DNA of 64,000 nt. Source: JAWXCB01 sp034440455 (GTDB lineage Bacteria > Bacteroidota > Bacteroidia > Chitinophagales > CAIOSU01). The position numbers and the translations under genes were made by a program. The notes under the pieces are model-generated. The model saw nothing but the letters and a program-made list of their open reading frames with translations. It searched no databases and had not been told where the DNA came from. The DNA is taken from NCBI GenBank assembly GCA_034440455.1, contig JAWXCB010000104.1, positions 1-64,000 on the forward strand, given 5' to 3'. Shown here in pieces: positions 45,140-54,747 of the stretch (the first letter of the stretch is position 1; every line of letters begins with the position of its first letter).

Positions 45140-48100
45140 CTACCTGATTAAGGTTACGCTTCCTTTATTGTATTTCAAATAGTCAGGCGGCTTCATGTTG
45201 TTGATGAACGAAATATCTAAATAATAAACATACACGCCCGGGTTTTGCGATTTGCCTCTGTAAGTGCCATTCCAGCCCACGGCAGGATTGTTTGTTTCAA
45301 ACAGCTTTTCGCCCCAGCGATTAAACACCAGCAAGCGGAAAGAAGAATAATCGGTTACAGTTACTTTGAATTCGTCATTGTTTCCATCGCCATTGGGTGT
45401 AAACGCATTCGGCACATAGAACAAGGGGAACTCTGAATTCGGGTCAAGTGAATCATTCACAACATAAATGAAAATTGTGGAAGTGTCGGCACATCCGAAT
45501 GAATCCACCGCAATCACCGTGTAAGAAATATCACTTGAAGAAACGATGGTGATTTCAGCGCAATCTGCGTCTATGCAACTTAGTCCCTGCACAGGTGTCC
45601 ATGCGTAGGTGAGATTACCCGTTCCGCCAATAATCGTAATATCCACCGTGCTTCTACTTTGCACAGTTGCCGAGTCTGGTTCTGCGCGAATTGAAACTGT
45701 AATTACATTGAGAGTCGTCTCCACAATGCTGTCACATCCTCCGGTAGAACTCAGTATATCATAATAAATTCCGGGTGCGGTTTGCAAACTGCCACCTGCT
45801 AAGAAGCTTTCACCATTACAAATCGTTTCCTGCACAGGAATGAAAAAGCTGGTTACGGTTGCCAATGCTGTCTCTACGATGCTGTCGCATCCTGCCGCAG
45901 TAAAAAGTGAATCATAATAGACTCCATCTGTAGTTTGATAACTACCACTAACAAAGAAGCTGTCGCCATTGCAGATTTGGATGGCTCGCGTGATAAACTG
46001 AAGCGGATTTACAATTAACTGTGTTTCCAACACGCTGTCGCAACCATGAATTGTTGTAAGTGTATCATAATAAAAACCGCTCGTTGTTTGCAGCGCACCG
46101 CCCGTCAGGAAACTTTCTCCTTCACAAATCGAAACAGTTCTTGAAACATCAAATGTCGGGAACACGGTAAGGTTGGTTTCAACGGTGCTGTCGCAACCAC
46201 CCACGGCAATAAAGGAGTCGAGATAAACCCCTGAAGTATTTTGATTTGCGCCTCCGGCAAAATAAAATACATCATCACAAATACTTGCGTCTATGCTGAC
46301 GAAATAACTTGTGATGAGTGAGAGGTGTGTTTCAATTACGCTGTCGCAATTGCCCACAGCAATCAGCGTGTCATAGTAAACGCCCGCTGCGCTTTGCAAT
46401 GCTCCACCAACAAAGTAGCTGCTCCCGTCACAGATACTGACAGAGTCAGGAACAAGAAACCCGCTTACAAATTGCAAATCAGTAACCACCACGCTGTCAC
46501 AGCTTGCTGCACCGTATTGAACAGTGTCATCATAAATTCCGGAAACAGTTTGGAATACACCGCCCACAAAAACACTATCGCGGCAGGTTACGATAGAAAC
46601 ATTTCCAACAGGAATATTCGTAGGCTCTGCGATAACGATAGAATCTATAAGCATGCATCCGTTTGTGTCGGTTACGCTCACTGCATAAGTTCCTGCCGTA
46701 AGCCCGCTGATATTTTGCGAAGTAAATGTTCCGTCATTCCACGAGTAAGTATATCCTTGAGTTCCGCCTGATATTGTTAAATCAACTGCGCCATCATTTC
46801 CTCCTCTGCAACTCGCATCTACCGGCAGGAATGATGCGCTGAGTGGCGCTGGCTGAATAAGCGTGATGCTGTCAATTACTGAACAATTATTTACCGTATC
46901 AGTGACATATGCTGTATAAGTTATCGCAGAAACACCCGGCAAATCTTCAATAAAGACAATGTCTCCCGGCTGCCATGAATAAACTAAAGGAGGCATTCCG
47001 TTTGTCACCGTTAAATCAATAAAGCCATCGCTTGCGCCAAAGCAACTCACATTCCACCCGCCAATAAAAGTATCTGCAACAAGCGTTATGAGCATCGGCA
47101 GCGGATTGAGATACAGCGTTACATCAGTTACAACCGAACAACCTGATGCGTCAATAACAGTAACAGTATGTGTTCCAAGTGAAAGCCCGATGGCAATCGG
47201 AGCCTGTTGCGAATCGCTCCACAGATAATTGAAGGGCGGTGTTCCTCCTGTCACCACAACGGTAGCCCTTCCATTTGAGCCGTTGTGACAAGATACATGC
47301 GCATTGTTTGGAAAAATAAAAGGCGTTGCAGATGCCGTAAGTTCACCGGGATTAACGATGTAAGCCCCGTTTGTCGTAGTGCATCCTGTTACATCTGTAA
47401 CAACTACATCATATTGACCTTCGGTAAGATTGAAAATATTTTGGTCGGTGTAGGTTCCGTTATTCCACGAGAATGTAATAGGCAATGTGCCGCCACTCAC
47501 AGTAAGATTAATGCTGCCGTCATTCATATCATTACAACTGATATTTTCAGGAGCAAGCGTTAGCAGAATAGTTGTCAATACTAAAATATCTACTTGCTGC
47601 GGCTCAGTCGCGCAGCCGTTTAAATCCGTAATTACAACGAAGTAGGTTCCTTCACAGAGATTGCTGATGGAAGGATTCGTTTCTCCCGTGATTGCCACAT
47701 TCGCTGCATTATACCATTGATAAGTATATCCTCCTGCACCACCACCTGCAAGAACAGTAGCATCACCGATACATTGACCTGCGCAGGGAATATCCGTTGA
47801 ATTAATTACTGCGGTGATTGCTGCCGGTTCAGTGATAATAACAGGAGGAGAAGTCAGTGCGCAATTGGTTGATGTCGCTACCTGCGCATAATAAGTTCCT
47901 GCGCACAAATTAAACACCGTTGCATTTGTTGCTCCTGCAATCGGATTACTACCCGCATCTAACCATTGATAGGTGAAAGGTCCTGCTCCACCGGAAACAT
48001 CAATAGTAATAGAACCATTGCAAACTCCATTGCAAAGCAAATCCGATTGTGTCGTGGAAATGGAAAATATATTTGGGATAATAACGAATGTTTGCGTTAC

Positions 48101-50386
48101 TGCGCATCCCTCTGCATCTGTAATAACAACACCATAATTCCCCGGACATAAATTCTGTATCGAGGAATTTGTTTGCAACGGAATCGGATTTCCCAACGAG
48201 TCTTGCCATTGATAGGTGTAAGGTGCAGAGCCTCCTAAAGGAGTTGCAGCAACATTTCCATCACATGCTGACGGGCAACTTTCATGGGTTACGTTAAGAT
48301 TTGCTGTTATCGGATCTCCTTCCTGAATATCAACGGTTTCAGCAGTAATACATCCTGCGAAATTGGTAACAACAACTGAATAGCTTCCTTCACAAAGATT
48401 ACTTACAGAATTGCCCGGTGAAAATGAAACACCCGCAGGGTCAAACCATGCAACTGTACACGGAGGGCTTGAGCAATTAAAATTTACAGAAGCAGTGCCG
48501 TTGCATACTCCTGCACATGAAGCATCCGTGTGTGAAGTATTTATCGTTTCTCCTCCGTCATTGCTGATGGATACCGTAATAGTTTTTGAGCAACCCACTG
48601 CAAAAGCATCGCTCACAAGAACGGAGTAAGAACCTGCGCACAATCCTGTGACGTTTGCGGTTGTTTGGTTGCCTACGGATGGAGGCCAGGTAAAATTGAA
48701 AAGTCCGGAGCCGCCATTCACAATGATATTTGCTGTGCCATTGCATTGTCCGCATGTCGCCTTTGTTGATGCAAAAGAAAGAACAATTTCAGCAGGTTCG
48801 TTGAGCGTAGAGGAAACCACAAAGGAACATCCATTTGCATCAACTGCCGTTGCTGCATACGTGCCGGAAGTTAAATCAGTGTTAACCGGAGTAGTAGCGC
48901 CATTCGACCAAATGAATGTATTAGGCGGAGTTCCCCCTGACAATGAAAGCACTGCCGAGCCTGTATTTGTTCCGTAGCAACATAAAGCAAGGACAGCAGA
49001 GTTTGCATTCAGGCAACTCAAATCAAGAAACGTAACAACGCCAGTAAATTCATCAGGTGAAAAAATCGGAGCAAATTGATTACTTACGCAGTTGTTTGCA
49101 TCCGAAACGGTTAAAGCGTAATTGCCTGCGCCAATACCAAGCAAATCTTGTGAGGTTGCGCCATTGGAATTGCCGCCTGTCCAAATGTAAGTATAAGGTT
49201 GAGTACCACCATTTACTGATACATCAATAAATCCGTCATTCAACCCAAAGCAACTTACGTCACCTGAAACAAAGGATGAAGTTATTCCCGGAGGGGCAAC
49301 AATATTGAAACTTAATGTTTCGCTGCAACCGTTCGCATCAGAAACAGTGAGTGAATAAACGCCTGCTGCAAGCTGATTCAGAATGCTGCCGGTTATTGTT
49401 CCATTCTCCCAAAAATAAGTGATGGGTTGAATGCCATCCAGATTATTCACCGTTACCGAACCATCAAAATTTCCGGTACATGCAGGATTCTGCGCACCTG
49501 TAACACTTGCGCCTATTGCATAAGTTGTGGATGACGTAACAATCCAAATTCCACCGCTTGCCACATCACAACAAGTCCATGGATGGCAGGAACATTGGTT
49601 GTATTCGTTACAAATGTGATAGCAGCAAGGGTCATACGCAAGCGGAGAGCAATCACGCGGACAGCACCAGGATTGAACTCCATTGCAAGCCTCCGTGATT
49701 TGTTGTGTAACATATTCGCGCTCTTCCCAGTAGCAACATTCGCCATAGAATGTGCGGATTCCTCCGTTGAAAATGTAACCGGACGGTGGCGCTTGAATAT
49801 TCGGGCAAGGTCCTGAACCACGAGGACCACCTGCTCCTGAACCATCGCCATCTCCCAAGATTACTCCACCACCCCGCTGGTTTCCGCCTGCCCCACCTAC
49901 TTCCCGCAGGCGGTCAATATCTGCGATGCCAAATTGAAAACTTTGCAAAACTGTTCTTGTGTAAATTTTATCTCCATTCGGCTTTACCATTTTGATGCGA
50001 TACCAGAAATTCTTTTCGCCTGCTTCTGAAACGTCCCGCACATCGTTGTAGATAAATCTGCCCCCACCTGTTTCCGTGCTGTAAAGGATGCGGTTGTAAT
50101 AATTAATGTTGTCGGGATAATCGTTTATGTGAATATCAAACAGATTTGAAGGATAAACGCTATCAATCGCGAAGAAGTGGTTCCCATCATAACTTTTTTC
50201 AATTACGTATCTGTCCATCCGATAAGCGGGATGCTCTTCCCACACAAGGTGAAGCGCGACATCATCATTGCCAAGATAAATGTAGCGGTTGTTATCAATG
50301 ACAGGGGAAAGCGTACGCTGTGCCGATACTGAAATAGCGGCAAAAAGGGAGAGAAGAACAGCAAGTATGCTACGGGTAAAAATCAT
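45140..50386 (-). CDS. Giant SprB-repeat surface protein (1748 aa) with T9SS type B domain
   Basis: Signal peptide 1-22. The head domain resembles that of the 2183-residue paralogue (NLFDIHINDYPDNINYYNRILYS), followed by a glycine-rich linker (VILGDGDGSGAGGPRGSG). The same Cys-rich block appears at about 190-285 (CNEYNQCSCHPWTCC). There are 12 SprB-type repeats, then six copies of the 51-residue GCDS-type repeat (about 1262-1562; ICNGESFLAGG...GCDSIVETTL). A PKD-like module follows (TYAWTPVQGLSCIDADC), and the end is a CHU_C domain (FTPNGDGNNDEFKVT...VFNRWGEKLFE, ending GSVTLIR). The first ten or so SprB repeats match the paralogue one for one, including a degenerate unit with CTVAWFD. It is likely a T9SS adhesin. 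The neighbouring rhodanese gene starts 9 bp downstream of its stop. Confidence 0.9.
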   Translation of the reverse strand: MIFTRSILAVLLSLFAAISVSAQRTLSPVIDNNRYIYLGNDDVALHLVWEEHPAYRMDRYVIEKSYDGNHFFAIDSVYPSNLFDIHINDYPDNINYYNRILYSTETGGGRFIYNDVRDVSEAGEKNFWYRIKMVKPNGDKIYTRTVLQSFQFGIADIDRLREVGGAGGNQRGGGVILGDGDGSGAGGPRGSGPCPNIQAPPSGYIFNGGIRTFYGECCYWEEREYVTQQITEACNGVQSWCCPRDCSPLAYDPCCYHICNEYNQCSCHPWTCCDVASGGIWIVTSSTTYAIGASVTGAQNPACTGNFDGSVTVNNLDGIQPITYFWENGTITGSILNQLAAGVYSLTVSDANGCSETLSFNIVAPPGITSSFVSGDVSCFGLNDGFIDVSVNGGTQPYTYIWTGGNSNGATSQDLLGIGAGNYALTVSDANNCVSNQFAPIFSPDEFTGVVTFLDLSCLNANSAVLALCCYGTNTGSAVLSLSGGTPPNTFIWSNGATTPVNTDLTSGTYAATAVDANGCSFVVSSTLNEPAEIVLSFASTKATCGQCNGTANIIVNGGSGLFNFTWPPSVGNQTTANVTGLCAGSYSVLVSDAFAVGCSKTITVSISNDGGETINTSHTDASCAGVCNGTASVNFNCSSPPCTVAWFDPAGVSFSPGNSVSNLCEGSYSVVVTNFAGCITAETVDIQEGDPITANLNVTHESCPSACDGNVAATPLGGSAPYTYQWQDSLGNPIPLQTNSSIQNLCPGNYGVVITDAEGCAVTQTFVIIPNIFSISTTQSDLLCNGVCNGSITIDVSGGAGPFTYQWLDAGSNPIAGATNATVFNLCAGTYYAQVATSTNCALTSPPVIITEPAAITAVINSTDIPCAGQCIGDATVLAGGGAGGYTYQWYNAANVAITGETNPSISNLCEGTYFVVITDLNGCATEPQQVDILVLTTILLTLAPENISCNDMNDGSINLTVSGGTLPITFSWNNGTYTDQNIFNLTEGQYDVVVTDVTGCTTTNGAYIVNPGELTASATPFIFPNNAHVSCHNGSNGRATVVVTGGTPPFNYLWSDSQQAPIAIGLSLGTHTVTVIDASGCSVVTDVTLYLNPLPMLITLVADTFIGGWNVSCFGASDGFIDLTVTNGMPPLVYSWQPGDIVFIEDLPGVSAITYTAYVTDTVNNCSVIDSITLIQPAPLSASFLPVDASCRGGNDGAVDLTISGGTQGYTYSWNDGTFTSQNISGLTAGTYAVSVTDTNGCMLIDSIVIAEPTNIPVGNVSIVTCRDSVFVGGVFQTVSGIYDDTVQYGAASCDSVVVTDLQFVSGFLVPDSVSICDGSSYFVGGALQSAAGVYYDTLIAVGNCDSVIETHLSLITSYFVSIDASICDDVFYFAGGANQNTSGVYLDSFIAVGGCDSTVETNLTVFPTFDVSRTVSICEGESFLTGGALQTTSGFYYDTLTTIHGCDSVLETQLIVNPLQFITRAIQICNGDSFFVSGSYQTTDGVYYDSLFTAAGCDSIVETALATVTSFFIPVQETICNGESFLAGGSLQTAPGIYYDILSSTGGCDSIVETTLNVITVSIRAEPDSATVQSRSTVDITIIGGTGNLTYAWTPVQGLSCIDADCAEITIVSSSDISYTVIAVDSFGCADTSTIFIYVVNDSLDPNSEFPLFYVPNAFTPNGDGNNDEFKVTVTDYSSFRLLVFNRWGEKLFETNNPAVGWNGTYRGKSQNPGVYVYYLDISFINNMKPPDYLKYNKGSVTLIR

Positions 50387-50582
50387 CTATGCAAGCACAA
50401 TTTTGTGAATGGACTAAACTAATAGAAGTTCTTCTCTTTTTCCACTTTGAGTTTTCAAAAATCCGTGTGTCGGTTGTGTATAACCTATAAGTTAAAGCCA
50501 TTTGACAACAGCAACACCTAAATCTTTGATCTCGAATCGAAAAATTTCCTTTAAATGCAGAAGTGAATAAAAAAGGAATGCC

Positions 50583-53500
50583 TTACTTCAGGAGCGTCAC
50601 GCTCCCCTGCTGACGATGAATTGTCCGGTTGGTAAACTCCACGAACAAATCATACGCGAAAACTGCGGGCTGTAATTCTTTCCCGTGATACGTGCCATCC
50701 CAACTGTCGGTGATGTTTTCCGAAGCGAAAATCATTTCACCCCAGCGATTGAATACATGCAGTTTGTAACGCTTAATCGCGCTACCCTGCACATGCAGCA
50801 CATCGTTCACTCCATCGCCATTCGGAGTAAAAACATTCGGAACATAAATAATCGGCTTCTGTGAAATGGTGATATAATTTGGTCGCTCAAGCGTGTCGTT
50901 GCAATTGAATTGATTGGTTGCAATGAGCGTCACGGTATAACTTCCCGTGTCAGGATAAACATGCGTGGGAGAAGTTACTGTTGCAGTTGCGCCATCTCCG
51001 AAGCTCCACTGATAGGCATCTGCGTTCGTGGAATTATTCGTGAAAGAAAATACTGTGGATAAATCATCGCTCTCCAACGGGTCGACTGTGAAATTTGCAA
51101 CCGCACTTGGATTTACATCGGTGGCAATAGAATTACTTGCAGGGCTTGAGCAATTATTTTCAAGCGCTATTACAGTGATGTCATTTCCGTTTACAAGCGC
51201 AGTTGTGACAAATGTGTTTGATGCGCTGCTTTGAAGAACTGTTGTGCCGTCATAAAATTCATACAAGTCATATCCGGCAGGCGATGCAGTGAACGTGACC
51301 TCCTCTCCTTCGCAAATAGCAGGACCAGCATCCCTCGTAAGTAATACGGAAGGAATTGGAGTAACCGTCATCGTGATGCTGTTGCTTGGTTGCAACACGC
51401 AGCCGTTGAGCGTTCCATTTACAAGAATTACATCACCATCATTAAACACTGCGCTGTAAGTTTCAGATGCAGAATTCTGAACTGAAACACCGTTCACGCT
51501 GAAATCATAATTCGTCAACCCGATTGGTGATGCTGTAACTGTAACATTATCCCCAATACACACTCCGGTACTCTGGACAGAAATCGTAATAGTCGGAGTT
51601 GGATTCACTACGATGCTAATGGCATTGCTTAGCGCGCTGCTGCAACCTGCCTCAGTGGCAACTACTGTAATTGAATTTCCCTGTGCAAGCGAGGATGTTG
51701 TATAAACTTCAGAAGCGGATGAATGAACGGAAGTTCCGTTATCAAAAAATTCATAGTTAAGATAACCTGCCGGAGATGCAGTAAATGTAACAGGCTCGCC
51801 ATTACATATTGTGTCGGCAACTGAACTCGCAAGTGTTACTAAAGGAACAGGATTCACAACAGGGAAATGAACAGAACTCGGATTCGTGAAGCACACTCCG
51901 TCAAACGCAATCACACGAACACTATCACCCTGCGCGAGATTAGTTGCGATGAATGTGTTGGATGCTGAAGATTGTGCAAGCGTTGTATTCACATAAAAAT
52001 CATAGGATTGGTAGCCTGCGGGAGTTGCGGTATAAGTAATGTCATCACCTGCACAAATTGTATTTACTGAAGGCGCTAACGTGATATTGAGCGAATTGGG
52101 TTGAATCGTGATATTCAGCGTGTCGCGCACCCTGCCGCAGCACTGTGTTGTAACCCAAACCACAATAGTATAGTTTCCCGGTGTGGTAAATGCAACGCCA
52201 GCGCTTTGAAAATTTGCTCCCGCAACAGTTGGCGGCAACGCAGTCGCGCCAAAATCCCATTCATATAATGTTCCAACCAATGTGGTGCTGAACGTGTCGG
52301 GACATCCGCTCACTGCGGGGTTATTCACGTTTGCAATCGTGTTGGTACTTGAAGATTGGTTTCGGAAAATATCAACGAACTCTGTGAAAGTCGTTCCCGA
52401 AAACACAATGTCTTTTCTTCCTGTTGAGTTATAAAGAACAGAAATTGATCCTGCGCCTGATGAAGTTGCGGGAGTTGCGCCTGCTCCAAAATCCCAGCTT
52501 CCCGAAGAAGCGGATGAAAACAAGATTTCAGAATTTGTGCATCCCGGATTCTCCACGCTAATCGCAGGTGGATTACCCGGAACTCCATTATTATTAGTTG
52601 CAGTAGCAGGAGTTCCACCATTCTGACTTAAAGCAACACTAAGTCCATTCGCTCCGTTGCCTCCATTTCCACCAACGCCACCAACACCGCCCGCACCGCC
52701 TGTTCCGCCAACTGCGCCACCACAAGGACCTCCGCCAACACCTGTTCCGCCAGCGCCTCCTGTGCTGCCAACTCCACCGCCACCTCCTGCACCTCCAGCG
52801 CCTGCTCCTCCCGACTGAAGGTTGCAATCCACCACCTCGCCATTTGCGCCATTATTCAAAAGGAATATTGCAAAAGCGCTGCCGCCTCCTGAACCTCCTG
52901 TTCCTCCAGTGCCACCCGAACTACCACCACCGCCACCTCCTCCACTTCCACCAACTGCATCAAGGTTGCAATCCTGACGACCACCGCCACCACCACCACC
53001 GCCACCTCCACATCCATCAGTGCCTGCCGTGCCATTTCCGCCAAAACCTCCCGCCTGAAAAAATCCTGTAACTACTCCGCCTGCACTTCCTGCTGCGCCC
53101 GATGAACCTAATGCTCCGCTTTGCCCGCTTCCACCGGAACTTCCCGGACCACCGCAATTTCCCGGGCATCCATCAAAAGGATTTCCGCAAGAACAGTCAC
53201 CGCCACCGCTTGTAGCTCCACCATTACCGCCACATCCGCCCGGCTGTCCTGCTACTCCATTTGTATTATTTCCTGAATTCCATTTACCACCCGGTGCCCC
53301 GTTCCCTCCATTATTTGCGCCTGAACCACCCGCGCCTCCTGCGCCTCCCGGTTCGGGAGCTTCATTTCCATTTCCGGGTAATCCATTCGCGCCAATTCCT
53401 CCGGCAGTGCCTGTAACACCGGGTTGTCCGTCAATGCCATCGCCTGCATCGCCTGTAATCACTTCGCAACGAATGATGCGATAATCCGAACAGCCCGATA

Positions 53501-53960
53501 AATAAATTCCATAAACAGAAACCTGCGGGGCAGGCGCGTCAGCAATAATGATGGTCAAATCATGCAGGCTGAAATTCGATGCGTTTGCTCCATTCAATCC
53601 TATCAATGCATTTGCAGGAAGCGGAAGCACATTGCTTGCATCGCGCTGAATGATGCTTTTGGGATTGTTGCTTTTTATCCAGGTGTTTGCATCAAAGCCC
53701 CCGTCAATAATTGCATTTGAAGGAATAACAAGCGCGTTAGAAATATTGTATGTTCCGGTTGCCACCCATACGCGGTTGTCGGTTGGTGTCACTAAACTCA
53801 AGCCATAGATAAGATTTGCAGGATTTGCCTTTGTGCCTGCCACGCCAGAAGATGCTCCGGTGGGAGTCACATAAATAACTCCGCATTCTTGTGCATGGGT
53901 GAGGGATGGCGCAAGTAAGAGAAATATGCAGAGCGTTGCAACGTGTATAGTTCTCATCAT
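50583..53960 (-). CDS. Glycine-rich beta-helix-like surface protein (1125 aa) with T9SS type B domain
   Basis: Signal peptide 1-23. Residues about 25-175 resemble a right-handed beta-helix head (PENLIYGLSL-like rungs, YRIIRCEVITGDAG). Residues about 175-448 are an extreme glycine-rich region of GGxGGxGG repeats, interrupted by short hydrophobic rung-like segments such as SAFAIFLLNNGANGEVVDCNLQ. This looks like a beta-helix with long glycine loops. Then come about four Ig-like modules built on (T)ICxGxxVTFTASPxGYxxYEF, a PKD module (YQWSFGDGATATV) and a CHU_C domain (FTPNGDGVNDVLHV...VFNRWGEMIF). The glycine-rich coding region is reflected in G/C-rich DNA at 52615-53438. It is probably a surface adhesin or matrix protein; its ligand is unknown. 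Confidence 0.85.
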   Translation of the reverse strand: MMRTIHVATLCIFLLLAPSLTHAQECGVIYVTPTGASSGVAGTKANPANLIYGLSLVTPTDNRVWVATGTYNISNALVIPSNAIIDGGFDANTWIKSNNPKSIIQRDASNVLPLPANALIGLNGANASNFSLHDLTIIIADAPAPQVSVYGIYLSGCSDYRIIRCEVITGDAGDGIDGQPGVTGTAGGIGANGLPGNGNEAPEPGGAGGAGGSGANNGGNGAPGGKWNSGNNTNGVAGQPGGCGGNGGATSGGGDCSCGNPFDGCPGNCGGPGSSGGSGQSGALGSSGAAGSAGGVVTGFFQAGGFGGNGTAGTDGCGGGGGGGGGGRQDCNLDAVGGSGGGGGGGSSGGTGGTGGSGGGSAFAIFLLNNGANGEVVDCNLQSGGAGAGGAGGGGGVGSTGGAGGTGVGGGPCGGAVGGTGGAGGVGGVGGNGGNGANGLSVALSQNGGTPATATNNNGVPGNPPAISVENPGCTNSEILFSSASSGSWDFGAGATPATSSGAGSISVLYNSTGRKDIVFSGTTFTEFVDIFRNQSSSTNTIANVNNPAVSGCPDTFSTTLVGTLYEWDFGATALPPTVAGANFQSAGVAFTTPGNYTIVVWVTTQCCGRVRDTLNITIQPNSLNITLAPSVNTICAGDDITYTATPAGYQSYDFYVNTTLAQSSASNTFIATNLAQGDSVRVIAFDGVCFTNPSSVHFPVVNPVPLVTLASSVADTICNGEPVTFTASPAGYLNYEFFDNGTSVHSSASEVYTTSSLAQGNSITVVATEAGCSSALSNAISIVVNPTPTITISVQSTGVCIGDNVTVTASPIGLTNYDFSVNGVSVQNSASETYSAVFNDGDVILVNGTLNGCVLQPSNSITMTVTPIPSVLLTRDAGPAICEGEEVTFTASPAGYDLYEFYDGTTVLQSSASNTFVTTALVNGNDITVIALENNCSSPASNSIATDVNPSAVANFTVDPLESDDLSTVFSFTNNSTNADAYQWSFGDGATATVTSPTHVYPDTGSYTVTLIATNQFNCNDTLERPNYITISQKPIIYVPNVFTPNGDGVNDVLHVQGSAIKRYKLHVFNRWGEMIFASENITDSWDGTYHGKELQPAVFAYDLFVEFTNRTIHRQQGSVTLLK

Positions 53961-54220
53961 GCTTTCAGGCTTTAAATAAATTTCGATGACAGTTCTAACT
54001 CAGGATAAAGATATAGAAAAATAGTAATCACAAGTCAAGTGTTTTTTTCAACAGATGTTGGAAGCTTTGAACGGCTTGGGTTTTCAAAAACAACCACTCT
54101 CTGCATTAACAGCGCCTGTGTTTGATTAGACAAACTTGTTTGGATTAATCTTTAATGACAGCAGCATTAAAATGAGGTCTAATTTTAACACGTGAACAAT
54201 CTATCACGCATTGTACAAGC

Positions 54221-54619
54221 ATGAAAGAATCAATCGTTTTATTTGATGGGGTTTGCAACTTGTGCAATGCTTCCGTACAGTTTATTATTAAACGGGATAA
54301 AAAAAAGCGTTTCAAGTTCGCTTCGCTGCAATCTGATTTTGCACAGCAACTTTTTAAAAAACAACAGTTTGATTCACAGGGGATTGACAGCGTAGTGCTG
54401 TTTGAAAATGATAAGCTGCATGTCCGTTCCACTGCTGCGCTGAAAATCGCGCGTAAGCTTGACAGAATGTGGTTTCTGTTTTATTCTTTCGTCATCATTC
54501 CTGCACCACTGCGCGATGTTGTTTATGATTTTATCGCGCGCAACCGCTACAAGTGGTTTGGGAAAAAAGAATTCTGCGCAATGCCCGAGCCGGGGATGAA
54601 GGAAAGGTTTTTGGAGTGA
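54221..54619 (+). CDS. DCC-family thiol-disulfide oxidoreductase-like protein (DUF393)
   Basis: A 132-residue protein with the family's N-terminal LFDGVCNLCN (thioredoxin-like CxxC) and internal SxQFIIKRD-type stretch. Its C-terminus, RYKWFGKKEFCAMPEP, includes the conserved third Cys. Length is typical. Members are assumed to act in thiol-disulfide exchange, but substrates are unknown. It stands between the glycine-rich protein gene, transcribed away, and the Ig-repeat protein gene, transcribed the same way, with a gap of about 130 bp. There is no signal peptide, so it should be cytosolic. Confidence 0.85.
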   Translation: MKESIVLFDGVCNLCNASVQFIIKRDKKKRFKFASLQSDFAQQLFKKQQFDSQGIDSVVLFENDKLHVRSTAALKIARKLDRMWFLFYSFVIIPAPLRDVVYDFIARNRYKWFGKKEFCAMPEPGMKERFLE

Positions 54620-54747
54620 CTTTAGTTCTTCTATAAACTCCTGAAAATTTGTATCTTGCGCAACCTCCTGCAAGCCAATGCAATCCTTCAATTGCGCTCT
54701 AATTTAATAATTTAATGCACCTGAAAATTGACTTTTAACTTCAACCC

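Noticed and set aside
52628..53071. Several open frames opposite the glycine-rich region
   Set aside because: They are shadows of GGN codons (CCN on the other strand) and encode low-complexity sequence.
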